Source: Bacillus sp. FJAT-45350
Lineage (GTDB): Bacteria; Bacillota; Bacilli; Bacillales; NISU01
Assembly: GCF_002335805.1 (NCBI RefSeq)
Contig: NZ_NISU01000001.1
Span: forward strand, 504,079 to 568,078
Reading direction: 5' to 3'
DNA: 64,000 bases
Shown: positions 28,001-36,365 of the stretch, one piece after another
Position numbering within the stretch: position 1 is the stretch's first letter
Layout: each line of letters begins with the position of its first letter
The notes under the pieces: model-generated
Databases searched by the model: none
Seen by the model: only the letters and a program-made list of their open reading frames with translations
Told to the model about the DNA's origin: nothing
Translations under genes and position numbers: made by a program

Positions 28001-28601
28001 AGGGGCAATTGAAGAGTTCGAGCGAGTGAATGAACGATTTCAATTTTTGTCAGAGCAAAAGAACGATTTAACAGAAGCAAAAGAAACTCTTTACAATGTA
28101 ATCGCTGAGATGGATGAGGAAATGACGAAGCGTTTTGAACAGACTTTTACACAAATACGTGCACATTTCCAAGTCGTCTTCAGAAAGCTATTTGGTGGTG
28201 GTGAGGCGGATTTAGTCTTATCAAACCCTGACCAACTCCTACATACAGGTGTGGACATTGTTGCAAGACCGCCAGGTAAAAAGCTACAGCACCTTGCCTT
28301 ACTATCTGGGGGAGAACGTGCACTAACCGCAATAGCTTTACTCTTTGCGATATTAAAAGTTCGTCCAGTCCCATTTTGTGTTCTTGATGAAGTTGAGGCT
28401 GCTCTAGATGAAGCTAACGTAAGTCGCTTTGCGGCATATTTAAAAGAGTTCAGTAGTCATACCCAATTTATCGTCATCACCCATAGAAAAGGAACCATGG
28501 AAGAAGCGGACGTTCTATATGGAGTTACTATGCAAGAGTCAGGTGTATCAAAATTAGTTTCTGTTAGATTAGAGGAAACAGAGAAATTTCTTGTGGAATA
28601 G
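25035..28601 (+). CDS. smc: Chromosome segregation protein SMC
   Basis: SMC is the ATPase of the SMC-ScpAB condensin that compacts and aligns chromosome arms. The 1188-residue protein has Walker A GPNGSGKSN at 31-39, two long coiled-coil arms (roughly 165-500 and 680-1020), and a central hinge with GAVAELVKVP and VNPGGSMTGGS. The C-terminal head has signature LSGGERALTAIALLFA and Walker B FCVLDEVEAALDEANV. GGAGGATGAAAG precedes the ATG. Length and layout equal the B. subtilis protein. It is followed by ftsY after 89 bases. Confidence 0.98.
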   Translation: MFLKRLEVIGFKSFAEQMNIDFVPGVTAVVGPNGSGKSNISDGIRWVLGEQSAKSLRGSKMEDIIFAGSDTRKPLNFAEITLVLDNEDHYIGIDYSEVSVTRRVYRSGDSEYLLNRQTCRLKDIVDLFMDSGLGREAYSIIGQGKVEEILSSKSEDRRVIFEDAAGVLKYKNRKIKAERKLAETQENLFRVEDILHELEGQVEPLQIQASVAKDYLQKKAELKDVEVALMVYEIDDLHKKWSEHNQQFEKLKEEKTTRQNSIEENEAKLTLVREQLQQLDEEMNEYQDSLLKTSEELEKNEGQKEVLKERKKNFTQNKDQLLKTINNLKEEKLELGQKLNEEIGKQKNIEKILVHLKEEMTDKNKALALAEEDLEAELDRLKSDYIEVLNEQASIRNETRYLKEQLHLQEKKVIRIEDDNKQLITLREEVAIRKNDLTSVLLQKQGEVEEKVKEYRNVQLELEQKRNSYQKQQSKLYEAYQLIQQVRSRKEVLEEMQADFSGFFQGVKEILRARGGQLSGIVGAVAELVKVPKEYETALEISLGGATQHIVVETEEQARRAIQFLKQKRYGRATFLPLPAIKGRYLSDNQLSIVNTHPSFVGVASDLINFDKKYEHVISNLLGHVIIATDLQGANEIARLLGFRNRIVTVDGDVVNPGGSMTGGSIKQKTTPLLGRSRELESLTDKLVKMEETTSVLENYVKDLKQQVSALEVRLEKLRVEGEGSREAEQEIRSAIREIEMEEKNVNERLLLYDREHGSFTTERQEIENRLIHLEHTLTQTVASSELLEKQVSEIEEKKKLQKTSKETVQEDLIELKVELAKEEERLHNQKETVQRLSNEEERTTNRLKDMEEQYWLLENEMTASSTGEETIEDKIERNRKRKDEAIHSLSKIRHQRQDLQQKATYLEDKLKLEKGQLTYIMEQLHDKEVLVNRLDVELENRLSHIRNEYELSYEAAKEHYHLTLDVDDARTKVKLIKLAIEELGHVNLGAIEEFERVNERFQFLSEQKNDLTEAKETLYNVIAEMDEEMTKRFEQTFTQIRAHFQVVFRKLFGGGEADLVLSNPDQLLHTGVDIVARPPGKKLQHLALLSGGERALTAIALLFAILKVRPVPFCVLDEVEAALDEANVSRFAAYLKEFSSHTQFIVITHRKGTMEEADVLYGVTMQESGVSKLVSVRLEETEKFLVE

Positions 28602-28609
28602 GAAAAATA

Positions 28610-28660
28610 TGAATTTAGAATTGAAAATTAAGAATTGCGAGTTAAAACATGGTTAGGAGC
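28610..28660. repeat. Fragment of the AT-rich interspersed repeat family
   Basis: Between smc and ftsY the sequence GAATTTAGAATTGAAAATTA and the following GAATTGCGAGTT resemble the interior of the element at 29704 (GAATTTAGAATTGCAAATGG). The ends are not recognisable, so this is called a decayed fragment with low confidence. Confidence 0.35.
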
Positions 28661-28690
28661 TATTAGCAATCCAACTATAAGGAGGACCTT

Positions 28691-29695
28691 ATGAGTTTTT
28701 TTAAGAAGTTAAAAGAGAAGATTACCCTACAAACAGATACAGTAACAGAGAAGTTTAAAACTGGATTAGAAAAAACACGTGACTCATTTGTCGGAAAGAT
28801 GAATGAATTAGTAAGTCGTTATCGTAAAGTAGATGAAGAATTTTTTGAAGAGTTAGAGGAACTCTTGATAAGTGCTGATGTTGGTGTAGAAACGGTAATG
28901 GAATTAATTGATACACTTAAAGATGAAGTACGTCTTCGTAATATAAAAGATACCAAAGATATTCAGCCTGTTATCTCAGAGAAGTTAGCTGAACTATTAC
29001 AAAAGGAAGAGGAAAATTCTCAGTTAAATATCCAAGAAGGTGCTATGACAGTAATCCTTTTTGTTGGTGTTAATGGAGTAGGGAAAACAACAACAATTGG
29101 AAAAATGGCTCATATGTTTAAAGAAGAAGGTAAATCAGTAGTACTTGCAGCAGGAGACACATTCCGTGCAGGGGCAATTGAGCAACTTGAAGTATGGGGA
29201 GAGCGCGTTGGTGTTGATGTAATTAAACAGCAAGCGGGGAGTGACCCGGCAGCAGTTATGTATGATGCTGTTCAAGCTGCCAAATCTCGTAATGCAGATG
29301 TTCTATTATGTGATACTGCTGGAAGATTACAAAATAAAGTAAACTTAATGAAGGAACTCGAAAAAGTAAAGCGTGTCATTGAACGAGAAGTCCCAGGTGC
29401 TCCCCACGAGGTATTACTTGTACTAGATGCTACAACAGGTCAAAATGCAATGAGCCAAGCAAAGGCGTTTGGACAAACAACGGATGTATCAGGTATTGTC
29501 TTAACAAAACTAGACGGTACAGCAAAAGGTGGAATTGTTGTTGCGATTCGTCATGAACTAGATATCCCTGTAAAGTATGTCGGTCTGGGCGAAAAAATGG
29601 ACGATCTCCAACAATTTGACTCTGAACAATTTGTATATGGACTTTTTAAAGATATTCTTGAAGAGCAGGAAGAAGAGGAAGAGAAGGAATTATAA
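28691..29695 (+). CDS. ftsY: Signal recognition particle receptor FtsY
   Basis: FtsY is the SRP receptor GTPase that docks ribosome-nascent chain complexes at the membrane. The 334-residue protein has a short basic N-terminal region, an N domain of helices, and the G domain with P-loop [13 protein letters not shown] near 124-136, DTAGRLQNK and [10 protein letters not shown]. The C-terminus is an acidic Glu-rich tail. GGAGGACC precedes the ATG. In B. subtilis ylxM and ffh follow directly; here a repeat element and a new strong promoter intervene. Confidence 0.97.
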   Translation: MSFFKKLKEKITLQTDTVTEKFKTGLEKTRDSFVGKMNELVSRYRKVDEEFFEELEELLISADVGVETVMELIDTLKDEVRLRNIKDTKDIQPVISEKLAELLQKEEENSQLNIQEGAMTVILFVGVNGVGKTTTIGKMAHMFKEEGKSVVLAAGDTFRAGAIEQLEVWGERVGVDVIKQQAGSDPAAVMYDAVQAAKSRNADVLLCDTAGRLQNKVNLMKELEKVKRVIEREVPGAPHEVLLVLDATTGQNAMSQAKAFGQTTDVSGIVLTKLDGTAKGGIVVAIRHELDIPVKYVGLGEKMDDLQQFDSEQFVYGLFKDILEEQEEEEEKEL

Positions 29696-29703
29696 GTTCT
29701 GAG

Positions 29704-29841
29704 TTATTAGTTATGAATGATTTTAATGGGTAATTGTAAATGGCCAATGGTTAATTGAATTTAGAATTGCAAATGGCAAATAAAAACCTAAAAATTAGCA
29801 ATTCATAACCCATAACTCATAATTCATAATTAATTCCCACT
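29704..29841. repeat. AT-rich interspersed element, copy 2
   Basis: The left end TTATTAGTTATGAATG and right end AATTCCCACT match copy 1 (23517-23653) exactly, and total lengths are 138 and 137 bases. The right arm is made of ATTCATAA/CTCATAA heptads. Like copy 1, it begins less than 10 bases after a stop codon and ends shortly upstream of a promoter. Confidence 0.7.
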
Positions 29842-29869
29842 CAGGGGTTTTGTATGTTAAGAAAAAAAC

Positions 29870-29898
29870 TTGACACTAGATTTTTTTTCGTGTAATAT
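29870..29898 (+). promoter_or_regulatory. Strong sigma-A promoter for ylxM-ffh
   Basis: Perfect TTGACA at 29870-29875 and TAATAT at 29893-29898 with a 17-base spacer and a TG just before the -10. It is one of the best promoters in the window. Confidence 0.88.
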
Positions 29899-29940
29899 TT
29901 GTATTCGTAAAGGGAATTCACTTAACAAGGGGTTGGTGTT

Positions 29941-30273
29941 GTGTTAGATAAAACGTTAAGAATGAACTATCTGTTTGACTTTTATCAGTCACTCCTAACA
30001 CCCAAGCAGCAGAAGTACATGTCATTGTACTATCTTGATGATTTGTCTCTTGGTGAAATTGCCGAAGAATTTGAAGTCAGTCGACAAGCTGTTTATGATA
30101 ACATTAAACGTACTGAATTAATGCTAGAAGAATACGAAGTGAAATTATCGTTATTAGCTAAGTTTGAAAAACGTACGTCGTTATTAGAAACACTGAAAAA
30201 GACTGCGCAAGAAAAAAAATCGACTCCTGAAGAGATCAACAACTTAATTGATTCTCTTGAAAAATTAGATTAG
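29941..30273 (+). CDS. ylxM: YlxM, SRP-associated DNA-binding-like protein
   Basis: The 110-residue protein is a helix-turn-helix protein resembling sigma-70 region 4: [38 protein letters not shown]. It is always linked to ffh in Firmicutes, and in streptococci it has been reported to modulate SRP function. It starts with GTG at 29941, with AAGGGGTTGG upstream. The C-terminal part is charged and helical. ffh follows after 12 bases with AGGAGG between, so the two are co-expressed from the strong promoter upstream. Confidence 0.93.
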   Translation: MLDKTLRMNYLFDFYQSLLTPKQQKYMSLYYLDDLSLGEIAEEFEVSRQAVYDNIKRTELMLEEYEVKLSLLAKFEKRTSLLETLKKTAQEKKSTPEEINNLIDSLEKLD

Positions 30274-30285
30274 GAGGCGAAAGCA

Positions 30286-31638
30286 ATGGCATTTGAAGGT
30301 TTAGCTGAACGATTACAGAATACATTAGCTAAAATGAAGGGGAAAGGGAAAGTAACCGAAGCAGACGTTAAAGAAATGATGCGTGAAGTTCGCCTTGCCC
30401 TCCTAGAAGCAGATGTTAACTTTAAAGTTGTTAAACAATTTATCGCAGATGTAAAAGAGCGAGCAATTGGACAAGAGGTGTTAAAGAGTTTAACACCTGG
30501 ACAACAAGTTATAAAAGTAGTTAATGAAGAGCTTACTAATTTAATGGGTGGTGAGCAGAGTAAGATTGCTCATGCAAATAAACCCCCGACAGTTGTCATG
30601 ATGGTTGGTCTGCAAGGTGCAGGTAAAACGACTACTACAGCAAAATTAGCGAATCATTTACGAAAAAAGCATAACCGCAATCCGATGCTTGTTGCTGCTG
30701 ATATTTATCGTCCTGCTGCGATTAAGCAGTTAGAAACATTAGGTAAGCAGCTAAGTATGCCAGTGTTCTCGTTGGGTGACCAAGTGAGCCCAGTGGAAAT
30801 TGCTAAGCAAGCACTTGCAAAAGCAAAAGAAGAGCATCATGATTACTTAATCATTGATACAGCTGGTCGTTTGCATATTGATGAAGGATTAATGGAAGAA
30901 TTGCAGCAAGTGAAAGAAGTAGCTAATCCTGATGAAATTCTGTTAGTTGTCGATGCAATGACAGGGCAAGATGCTGTTAATGTGGCAGAAAGCTTTAATG
31001 AACAACTAGATATTACTGGTGTAGTTTTAACAAAGCTAGATGGTGATACACGTGGTGGTGCGGCGTTATCTGTTAAGGCAGTAACGAAAACACCAATTAA
31101 GTTTGCTGGTATGGGCGAAAAGATAGACCAACTTGAACCATTCCACCCTGAGCGAATGGCTTCTAGGATTCTAGGTATGGGTGATGTATTAACACTCATT
31201 GAAAAGGCTCAAGCCAATGTAGATGAAGAGAAGGCCAAAGAGCTAGAGAAGAAAATGAGAACGATGGATTTCACGTTTGAGGATTTTCTTGAACAGCTTG
31301 AGCAAGTTCGTAATATGGGACCACTTGATGAGTTACTAGGGATGATGCCTGGAATGAACAAAATGAAGGGTATGAAAAATCTTCAAGTGGATGATAAACA
31401 AATTAATCGTGTTGAAGCTATTGTCCGTTCAATGACAAAAGCAGAAAAGCAAGACCCAAGTCTTATGAATGCAAGTCGTAGACGTAGAATCGCTAAAGGA
31501 AGCGGTACGAGCATTCAGGATGTCAATCGCTTACTCAAACAATTCGAGGATATGAAGAAGATGATGAAGCAAATGACGAATATGGGTGGAAAAGGTAAGA
31601 AAAAAGGCAAAGGCGGTCTTAAGTTACCGTTTATGTAA
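30286..31638 (+). CDS. ffh: Signal recognition particle protein Ffh
   Basis: Ffh (SRP54) binds signal sequences and SRP RNA and, with FtsY, targets membrane proteins. It is 450 residues long. The N domain leads to P-loop GLQGAGKTTTTAKL near 107-120, then DTAGRLHID and TKLDGDTRGGAAL. The methionine-rich M domain (about 300-440) contains MGPLDELLGMMPGMNKMKGM and the RNA-binding SRRRRIAKGSGTSIQDVNRL. It ends in a Gly-Lys tail. AGGAGG precedes the ATG. Confidence 0.98.
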   Translation: MAFEGLAERLQNTLAKMKGKGKVTEADVKEMMREVRLALLEADVNFKVVKQFIADVKERAIGQEVLKSLTPGQQVIKVVNEELTNLMGGEQSKIAHANKPPTVVMMVGLQGAGKTTTTAKLANHLRKKHNRNPMLVAADIYRPAAIKQLETLGKQLSMPVFSLGDQVSPVEIAKQALAKAKEEHHDYLIIDTAGRLHIDEGLMEELQQVKEVANPDEILLVVDAMTGQDAVNVAESFNEQLDITGVVLTKLDGDTRGGAALSVKAVTKTPIKFAGMGEKIDQLEPFHPERMASRILGMGDVLTLIEKAQANVDEEKAKELEKKMRTMDFTFEDFLEQLEQVRNMGPLDELLGMMPGMNKMKGMKNLQVDDKQINRVEAIVRSMTKAEKQDPSLMNASRRRRIAKGSGTSIQDVNRLLKQFEDMKKMMKQMTNMGGKGKKKGKGGLKLPFM

Positions 31639-31763
31639 ATTATGTTATTCATTTTTCCTAGCACTTTCAGTTTTTAGCATGAAAATGTTGAATGGTATTG
31701 CAAGCTAGTGAAATTTACTATATTATAAAATATTGTGTGAAATAATTTTGGAGGTGTCAACGA

Positions 31764-32036
31764 ATGGCAGTAAAAATTCGTTTAAAGCGTATGGGTTCAA
31801 AGAAAGCTCCTTTCTATCGTTTGGTAGTAGCAGATTCTCGTTCTCCACGTGATGGTCGTTTCATCGAGGAGATCGGTACTTATAACCCATTAACTCAACC
31901 AGCGAAAGTAGACATTAAAGAAGAGAAAGCACTTCAGTGGATGTTAGAGGGTGCAAAACCATCTGATACAGTTCGCAACCTTTTCTCTCAAGCTGGTCTT
32001 ATGGAAAAGCTTCACAACGCAAAAAACAGTAAGTAA
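31764..32036 (+). CDS. rpsP: 30S ribosomal protein S16
   Basis: S16 helps assemble the 30S subunit. The 90-residue protein has the expected start [20 protein letters not shown] and the family segment [24 protein letters not shown] precedes the ATG. Upstream, TTGCAA at 31702 and a TATTAT-type -10 about 17 bases later may be its promoter. A strong terminator directly after the stop partly separates it from khpA. Confidence 0.98.
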   Translation: MAVKIRLKRMGSKKAPFYRLVVADSRSPRDGRFIEEIGTYNPLTQPAKVDIKEEKALQWMLEGAKPSDTVRNLFSQAGLMEKLHNAKNSK

Positions 32037-32045
32037 TTGAGAAAG

Positions 32046-32076
32046 GGAAAGGATCCTATTGATCCTTTCCTTTTTT
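32046..32076 (+). terminator. Intrinsic terminator between rpsP and khpA
   Basis: A perfect 10-bp stem GGAAAGGATC / GATCCTTTCC with a 5-base loop is followed by TTTTTT. It shows that coding does not run through this region and supports the downstream khpA start. Confidence 0.9.
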
Positions 32077-32150
32077 CAAATTATAGAAGTAAATCAAATA
32101 TTTATGATACAATAAATGAAATCTATCAAATGACAAGGAGTACATATATT

Positions 32151-32390
32151 ATGAAAGAGTTAGTAGAGACGATTGCGAAAGCTCTAGTTGACCATCCTGA
32201 TGATGTATATGTCACAGTACGGGATGAAGAACAGCTTATTACGTTAGAACTAACAGTAAATGGTCAGGACATGGGAAAAGTTATTGGAAAACAAGGTCGA
32301 GTGGCAAAGGCAGTTCGCTCGGTAGTCAATGCAGCAGCAGCACAGCAAAATAAACGTGTTCGATTAGATATCATTGATCCTGTAGGGTGA
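32151..32390 (+). CDS. khpA: KhpA, KH-domain RNA-binding protein (YlqC)
   Basis: KhpA pairs with KhpB (Jag/EloR) to bind RNA and influence cell elongation. The 79-residue protein is a single KH domain with the GXXG loop in GKVIGKQGRVAKAVRSVV. Start ATG 32151 has AAGGAG 10 bases upstream; the open frame extends back to 32037 but would cross an intrinsic terminator. The stop codon lies inside the following terminator stem. A weak -10 TACAAT is near 32109. Confidence 0.93.
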   Translation: MKELVETIAKALVDHPDDVYVTVRDEEQLITLELTVNGQDMGKVIGKQGRVAKAVRSVVNAAAAQQNKRVRLDIIDPVG

Positions 32391-32410
32391 GGGAAACCTC
32401 GCTCTTTTTT
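32385..32410 (+). terminator. Intrinsic terminator overlapping the khpA stop
   Basis: GTGAGG / CCTCGC pairs around a GAAA tetraloop, followed by TCTTTTTT. The stem includes the khpA TGA codon, so translating ribosomes could affect termination. Confidence 0.75.
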
Positions 32411-32508
32411 ATAGAGTCAGAATTTACCTCAAAAGTATTGTAAGATTGATTCATTTTACTAATATCTTTAAAATAATTATTGATAGAACTTTTGCAGCGA
32501 GGTGAAAG

Positions 32509-32934
32509 ATGGATATTATTAGAACCGTTACTGTGAAACAGATACTGACAGAGAAGCGAAAACAATATTTAATGAATGAGTTGAGCAATGAAGAAGTACA
32601 AGTAAGTAAAGAATTAGAACAGCTAAAGTTCCAATTACATAAAAAATTAAAGAAATTTCAGAGCGACCATGAATATAGCCAAACGATTCGTCAAAGTTTT
32701 AACAGTGAAATTAAACAAAGACAGGAAAAGCTAAGAGCAGTTGAATTTAAGAAGCATCAATTAAACAAACTAGAGATAGGTACAGAATTAAAGGACGGCT
32801 CAGTACAATCAATTTGTAGTATACAAGTTGGAGATAACTGGGATGATGTGTTACGTGATACTGAAGTGATTATAAGAGATGGTATTGTTGATGAAATTAG
32901 AAAAGGACTGAAAAAAGATGACAAATTGGTTTAA
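32509..32934 (+). CDS. ylqD: YlqD family protein of unknown function
   Basis: The 141-residue protein sits in the slot of B. subtilis ylqD, between khpA and rimM. It has a long charged coiled coil (about 20-90, rich in Lys, Glu and Gln) and a C-terminal globular part with [21 protein letters not shown]. No catalytic motif is visible. The ATG has GAGGTGAAAG upstream. Its end overlaps the rimM start by 17 bases in another frame, implying coupled translation with the ribosome-maturation genes. A role in translation is only an inference from context. Confidence 0.8.
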   Translation: MDIIRTVTVKQILTEKRKQYLMNELSNEEVQVSKELEQLKFQLHKKLKKFQSDHEYSQTIRQSFNSEIKQRQEKLRAVEFKKHQLNKLEIGTELKDGSVQSICSIQVGDNWDDVLRDTEVIIRDGIVDEIRKGLKKDDKLV

Positions 32935-33436
32935 AGTCGGAAAGATTGTTAACACACAAGGGCTACGCGGTGAAGTAAGGGTCATTTCCATTACAGATTT
33001 TGAAGAAGAGAGATTTTCTGTCGGGAGTAAGCTTTATCTAGAGCACGATGATTTAAAAGATTTGCGTCCACTTACTGTCGCAAGTCACCGAAAGCATAAA
33101 AATTTTGATTTACTAACGTTTGAAGGACTTACGAACATTAATGAAGTAGAGCCTTTTAAAGGTGGTACGCTTCAAGTTTCAGAAGAGGCTCTTGGTGACC
33201 TAGATGAAGGTGAGTTTTACTATCATGAAATTATTGGTTGTGAGGTGTGGACAGACGAGGGTAAAGAGCTTGGTAAGATAAAAGAAATACTTTCACCAGG
33301 TGCAAATGATGTATGGGTTGTTCAACGGAAGGGGCCAGGAAAAGAAATTCTACTTCCATATATAGAGGATGTAGTAAAAGAAGTGAATATTGAAGAGAAA
33401 AAAGTAACTGTCCATTTAATGGAAGGGCTTATCTAA
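32918..33436 (+). CDS. rimM: 16S rRNA processing protein RimM
   Basis: RimM assists maturation of the 30S head and binds S19. The 172-residue protein has an N-terminal RimM domain ([16 protein letters not shown] near 7-22) and a C-terminal PRC barrel ([23 protein letters not shown] onward) ending [12 protein letters not shown]. It is translated from within the end of ylqD and is followed at one base by trmD, the universal rimM-trmD-rplS order. Confidence 0.96.
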   Translation: MTNWFKVGKIVNTQGLRGEVRVISITDFEEERFSVGSKLYLEHDDLKDLRPLTVASHRKHKNFDLLTFEGLTNINEVEPFKGGTLQVSEEALGDLDEGEFYYHEIIGCEVWTDEGKELGKIKEILSPGANDVWVVQRKGPGKEILLPYIEDVVKEVNIEEKKVTVHLMEGLI

Positions 33437-33437
33437 A

Positions 33438-34172
33438 ATGAAAATTGATGTATTAACGCTTTTTCCTGAGATGTTTACTGGTGTATTTGGTTCATCAATT
33501 TTGAATCAAGCTCAGGAAAAAGGGTACGTAAATTTTAATGTGGTAAATTTTCGGGATTATACAGAAAATAAGCATAAGAAAGTGGACGACTATCCTTATG
33601 GTGGAGGAGCAGGAATGGTCTTAGCACCACAGCCATTGTTTGATGCGGTAGAAACGTTGAGGGCAAATCATAATACAAAGCCTCGAGTAATTCTCCTATG
33701 TCCTCAAGGGGAAAGATACACTCAAAAAAAGGCTGAGGAATTAGCACATGAGGAACATCTAATCATGCTATGTGGACACTATGAAGGATATGATGAGCGT
33801 ATTCGAGAGCATCTAGTTACTGATGAAATTTCCATTGGAGATTTTGTTCTAACGGGTGGTGAAGTAGGAGCAATGATTATCGCTGATAGCGTGACTCGTC
33901 TTTTACCGGGGGTGTTAGGAAACGAAACCTCAGCTGTCACTGATTCTTTTTCAACAGGTTTACTAGAGCATCCACAGTATACTAGGCCATCTGATTTTAG
34001 AGGTATGAAAGTACCTGATGTTCTTTTATCTGGTCATCATGAAAACATTGAAACATGGAGGCGTAAAGAAGCGCTTCGACGTACATATGTAAGAAGACCT
34101 GATTTACTAGAAGGGAAAGAGTTAACTGAGGAAGAGAAAAAGTGGATAGAGGAATTTAAATTCGATGCTTGA
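33438..34172 (+). CDS. trmD: tRNA (guanine-N1)-methyltransferase
   Basis: TrmD makes m1G37 in tRNAs, which prevents +1 frameshifting. The 244-residue SPOUT enzyme has [12 protein letters not shown], the knot motifs [12 protein letters not shown] and [11 protein letters not shown], and catalytic-region residues in [10 protein letters not shown]. The ATG is one base past the rimM stop, with GGAAGGG upstream. The -35 of the rplS promoter overlaps its stop codon. Confidence 0.97.
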   Translation: MKIDVLTLFPEMFTGVFGSSILNQAQEKGYVNFNVVNFRDYTENKHKKVDDYPYGGGAGMVLAPQPLFDAVETLRANHNTKPRVILLCPQGERYTQKKAEELAHEEHLIMLCGHYEGYDERIREHLVTDEISIGDFVLTGGEVGAMIIADSVTRLLPGVLGNETSAVTDSFSTGLLEHPQYTRPSDFRGMKVPDVLLSGHHENIETWRRKEALRRTYVRRPDLLEGKELTEEEKKWIEEFKFDA

Positions 34173-34197
34173 ACTTTAGTATAATATATGATATTAT
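34169..34197 (+). promoter_or_regulatory. Sigma-A promoter of rplS
   Basis: TTGAAC at 34169-34174 and TATTAT at 34192-34197 are 17 bases apart. The -35 overlaps the trmD stop codon. Transcription would begin just ahead of the L19 leader. Confidence 0.65.
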
Positions 34198-34202
34198 ACT
34201 CT

Positions 34203-34285
34203 TTGTGGCTAAGGCCCGTTATTCCGATGTTCCGCTAGTGATTATTACATATCTGCTATGAGCATCTGTGCTGGAAGGAGGGAAA
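34203..34285 (+). ncRNA. Putative L19 (rplS) mRNA leader
   Basis: An untranslated GC-richer segment lies between the promoter and rplS. It contains GTGGCTAAGGCCCGTTATTC, an AGCA-TCTG-TGCT hairpin just before the ribosome binding site, and a GATG/CATC long-range complement. Position and character fit the L19 leader family known in Bacillales, which is thought to mediate ribosomal-protein autoregulation. I recognise the context, but I have not modelled the structure. Confidence 0.65.
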
Positions 34286-34291
34286 TATACG

Positions 34292-34636
34292 ATGAACAAC
34301 ATTATCCGTGAAATTACACAAGAACAACTTAAATCGGATCTTCCATCATTCCGTCCTGGAGACACTTTAGTTATTCATGTTAAAGTTGTTGAGGGAACTC
34401 GTGAGCGTATTCAGCTTTTCGAGGGCGTTGTAATCAAACGTCGTGGATCTGGAGTTAGTGAGACTTTTACAGCTCGTAAAATCTCATACGGTGTAGGTGT
34501 TGAACGTACATTCCCATTACATTCACCGAAAATCGCTAAGATTGAAGTGAAACGTCGCGGTAAAGTACGTCGTGCGAAACTTTACTATCTACGTGCATTA
34601 CGTGGTAAAGCGGCTCGTATTAAAGAAATTCGATAG
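34292..34636 (+). CDS. rplS: 50S ribosomal protein L19
   Basis: L19 lies at the interface between the subunits. The 114-residue protein contains [20 protein letters not shown], the signature [32 protein letters not shown] and a basic C-terminus with [12 protein letters not shown] 34292 follows AAGGAGGG at 12 bases; an upstream in-frame start at 34268 precedes the site. A leader and a promoter lie upstream and a strong terminator downstream, so it can be expressed on its own. Confidence 0.97.
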   Translation: MNNIIREITQEQLKSDLPSFRPGDTLVIHVKVVEGTRERIQLFEGVVIKRRGSGVSETFTARKISYGVGVERTFPLHSPKIAKIEVKRRGKVRRAKLYYLRALRGKAARIKEIR

Positions 34637-34644
34637 TATTCAAA

Positions 34645-34678
34645 AAAGGAAGGAGCTTGATATTCAAGCTCCTTTTTT
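34645..34678 (+). terminator. Intrinsic terminator after rplS
   Basis: A 10-bp stem AGGAGCTTGA / TCAAGCTCCT with a 3-base loop is flanked by A6 and TTTTT and can function in both directions. Confidence 0.9.
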
Positions 34679-34836
34679 GAAATTTACGAGAAAGTTTTTA
34701 AATGGTGTATTTGGATTGGAAGTCTATTTTAGATGTTTTCTTTATGGTAATAAATTGATGAATAAAGTAAAATAAGGTTATCTAACGTTTTTTTATAGTA
34801 AAATTTAGTACTTTAGGTTTTGGAGGAGACGTTGTT

Positions 34837-35394
34837 ATGACGACAAGGGGAAAAAGCGAAATAGTAGAATGGACCAAAGCCATTGTAATTGCTTTATTAT
34901 TAGCTGTAGTTATCCGTTATTTTTTATTTGCGCCTATAGTAGTAGAAGGGCAATCAATGATGCCGACTTTACATCATAGTGATAGAATGATTGTCAATAA
35001 AATTGGGTATACCATAGGAAAGCCAAAGAGGTTTGATATCATTGTTTTCCATGCTACTGAAGAAAAAGATTATATCAAACGTGTAATTGGTCTCCCAGGA
35101 GATACGATTGAATACAAAGACGATGTTCTATTTATTAATGGTGAAGCGGTTGAAGAGCCATACTTAGATCATTTAAAAGCTGATCTTGAAACGAACGATT
35201 TTTTAACATATGATTTTACTTTAGAACAAGTGGCAGATCAATCAGTAGTGCCAGAAGGACATGTGTTTGTACTTGGGGATAACAGAAGACATAGCCTAGA
35301 TAGTCGAGATATTGGCTTCGTAGAGTACGAAGATGTGATTGGTAAAGCTAACATGATTTATTGGCCAGTGTCAGATATTCGTTTTGCAAAGTAG
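34837..35394 (+). CDS. lepB: Type I signal peptidase (SipS-like)
   Basis: This membrane-anchored protease removes signal peptides from secreted proteins. The 185-residue prokaryotic-type enzyme has one N-terminal transmembrane helix (about 12-31), catalytic Ser40 in EGQSMMPTL, and catalytic Lys81 in [12 protein letters not shown]. The C-terminal box is [29 protein letters not shown] precedes the ATG. It lies between rplS and rbgA; several Bacillus paralogues exist, so the exact name (sipS, sipT and so on) is uncertain. Confidence 0.95.
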   Translation: MTTRGKSEIVEWTKAIVIALLLAVVIRYFLFAPIVVEGQSMMPTLHHSDRMIVNKIGYTIGKPKRFDIIVFHATEEKDYIKRVIGLPGDTIEYKDDVLFINGEAVEEPYLDHLKADLETNDFLTYDFTLEQVADQSVVPEGHVFVLGDNRRHSLDSRDIGFVEYEDVIGKANMIYWPVSDIRFAK

Positions 35395-35402
35395 GTGAAG
35401 AA

Positions 35403-36257
35403 ATGACGATTCAATGGTTTCCTGGACATATGGCGAAAGCCAGACGAGAAGTAACAGAAAAGCTTAAGCTTATTGATGTTGTCATTGAGCTTCTTGATGC
35501 AAGAGTACCTCTTTCTTCAAGGAACCCAATGATTGATGAAATTGTAGCACATAAACCAAGATTAATTTTATTAAATAAGGCTGACTTAGCCGATCCTAAA
35601 ATGACCGATAAATGGACTTCATACTTCCGTAAACAAGATGTTGTCGTATTACCAATTGATTCTCAGTCAGGTAAGGGTGTAGAGAAAATACCTGGAGCAT
35701 GTAAAGAACTAGCTCATGCATTATTTGAGAAGTGGAAATCAAAAGGTATGAAACCAAGAGCAATACGAGCGATGATACTTGGAATTCCTAACGTTGGTAA
35801 ATCAACATTAATCAACCGTCTAGCGGTGAAAAAGATCGCTAAAACAGGCGACCGACCGGGTGTTACGAAAAAGCAGCAATGGATAAAGGTCGGTAAGGAA
35901 TTGGAGCTTTTAGATACACCAGGGATTTTATGGCCGAAGTTTGAAGATCAACAGATTGGCTATCGTTTGGCAGCGACAGGGGCAATTAAGGATGAGCTCT
36001 TAGATTTTCAGGACATTGCTTTATTTGTTTTGAATTTTATGAAGGATCATTATCCTGAAACGATTCAACAACGATATAAATTAGAGGAAGTTCCTGATGA
36101 AGGACTCGCGCTGTTTGATGAGATTGGGAAGAAAAGGGGATGTCTCTTACCTGGGGGCTACATAGATTATGATAAAGCAGCTGAGATTATTCTACGGGAA
36201 CTTCGCTCAGGTACATTAGGAAGAATTACATTAGAGCAAACTCCGTCGAATTCTTAG
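35403..36257 (+). CDS. rbgA: Ribosome biogenesis GTPase RbgA (YlqF)
   Basis: RbgA is a circularly permuted GTPase essential for late 50S assembly. The 284-residue protein begins [17 protein letters not shown]. It shows G4 LLNKADLAD, then G1 [14 protein letters not shown], the K-loop region [13 protein letters not shown] and G3 [10 protein letters not shown] use ATG 35403, preceded by GTAGGTGAAG; the frame is open upstream, but that part lies inside lepB. The C-terminal ANTAR-like helical domain is present. A very strong terminator follows. Confidence 0.96.
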   Translation: MTIQWFPGHMAKARREVTEKLKLIDVVIELLDARVPLSSRNPMIDEIVAHKPRLILLNKADLADPKMTDKWTSYFRKQDVVVLPIDSQSGKGVEKIPGACKELAHALFEKWKSKGMKPRAIRAMILGIPNVGKSTLINRLAVKKIAKTGDRPGVTKKQQWIKVGKELELLDTPGILWPKFEDQQIGYRLAATGAIKDELLDFQDIALFVLNFMKDHYPETIQQRYKLEEVPDEGLALFDEIGKKRGCLLPGGYIDYDKAAEIILRELRSGTLGRITLEQTPSNS

Positions 36258-36260
36258 GAT

Positions 36261-36306
36261 GAAATATAAAAGGCATACGTATGATTGCGTATGCCTTTTA
36301 TATTTC
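36261..36306. terminator. 19-bp perfect hairpin after rbgA
   Basis: GAAATATAAAAGGCATACG pairs perfectly with 36288-36306 around an 8-base loop. The AAAA/TTTT segments lie within the stem, so it can act as a terminator on either strand. Confidence 0.8.
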
Positions 36307-36365
36307 AACTTAAAACTGTTGTTGTTCAAGCCGATATAATACATAAATTGATACGGGAGAGAGAC

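Noticed and set aside
34572-34775. 67-codon ORF overlapping the end of rplS
   Set aside because: It runs through the rplS terminator in another frame and has no ribosome binding site.
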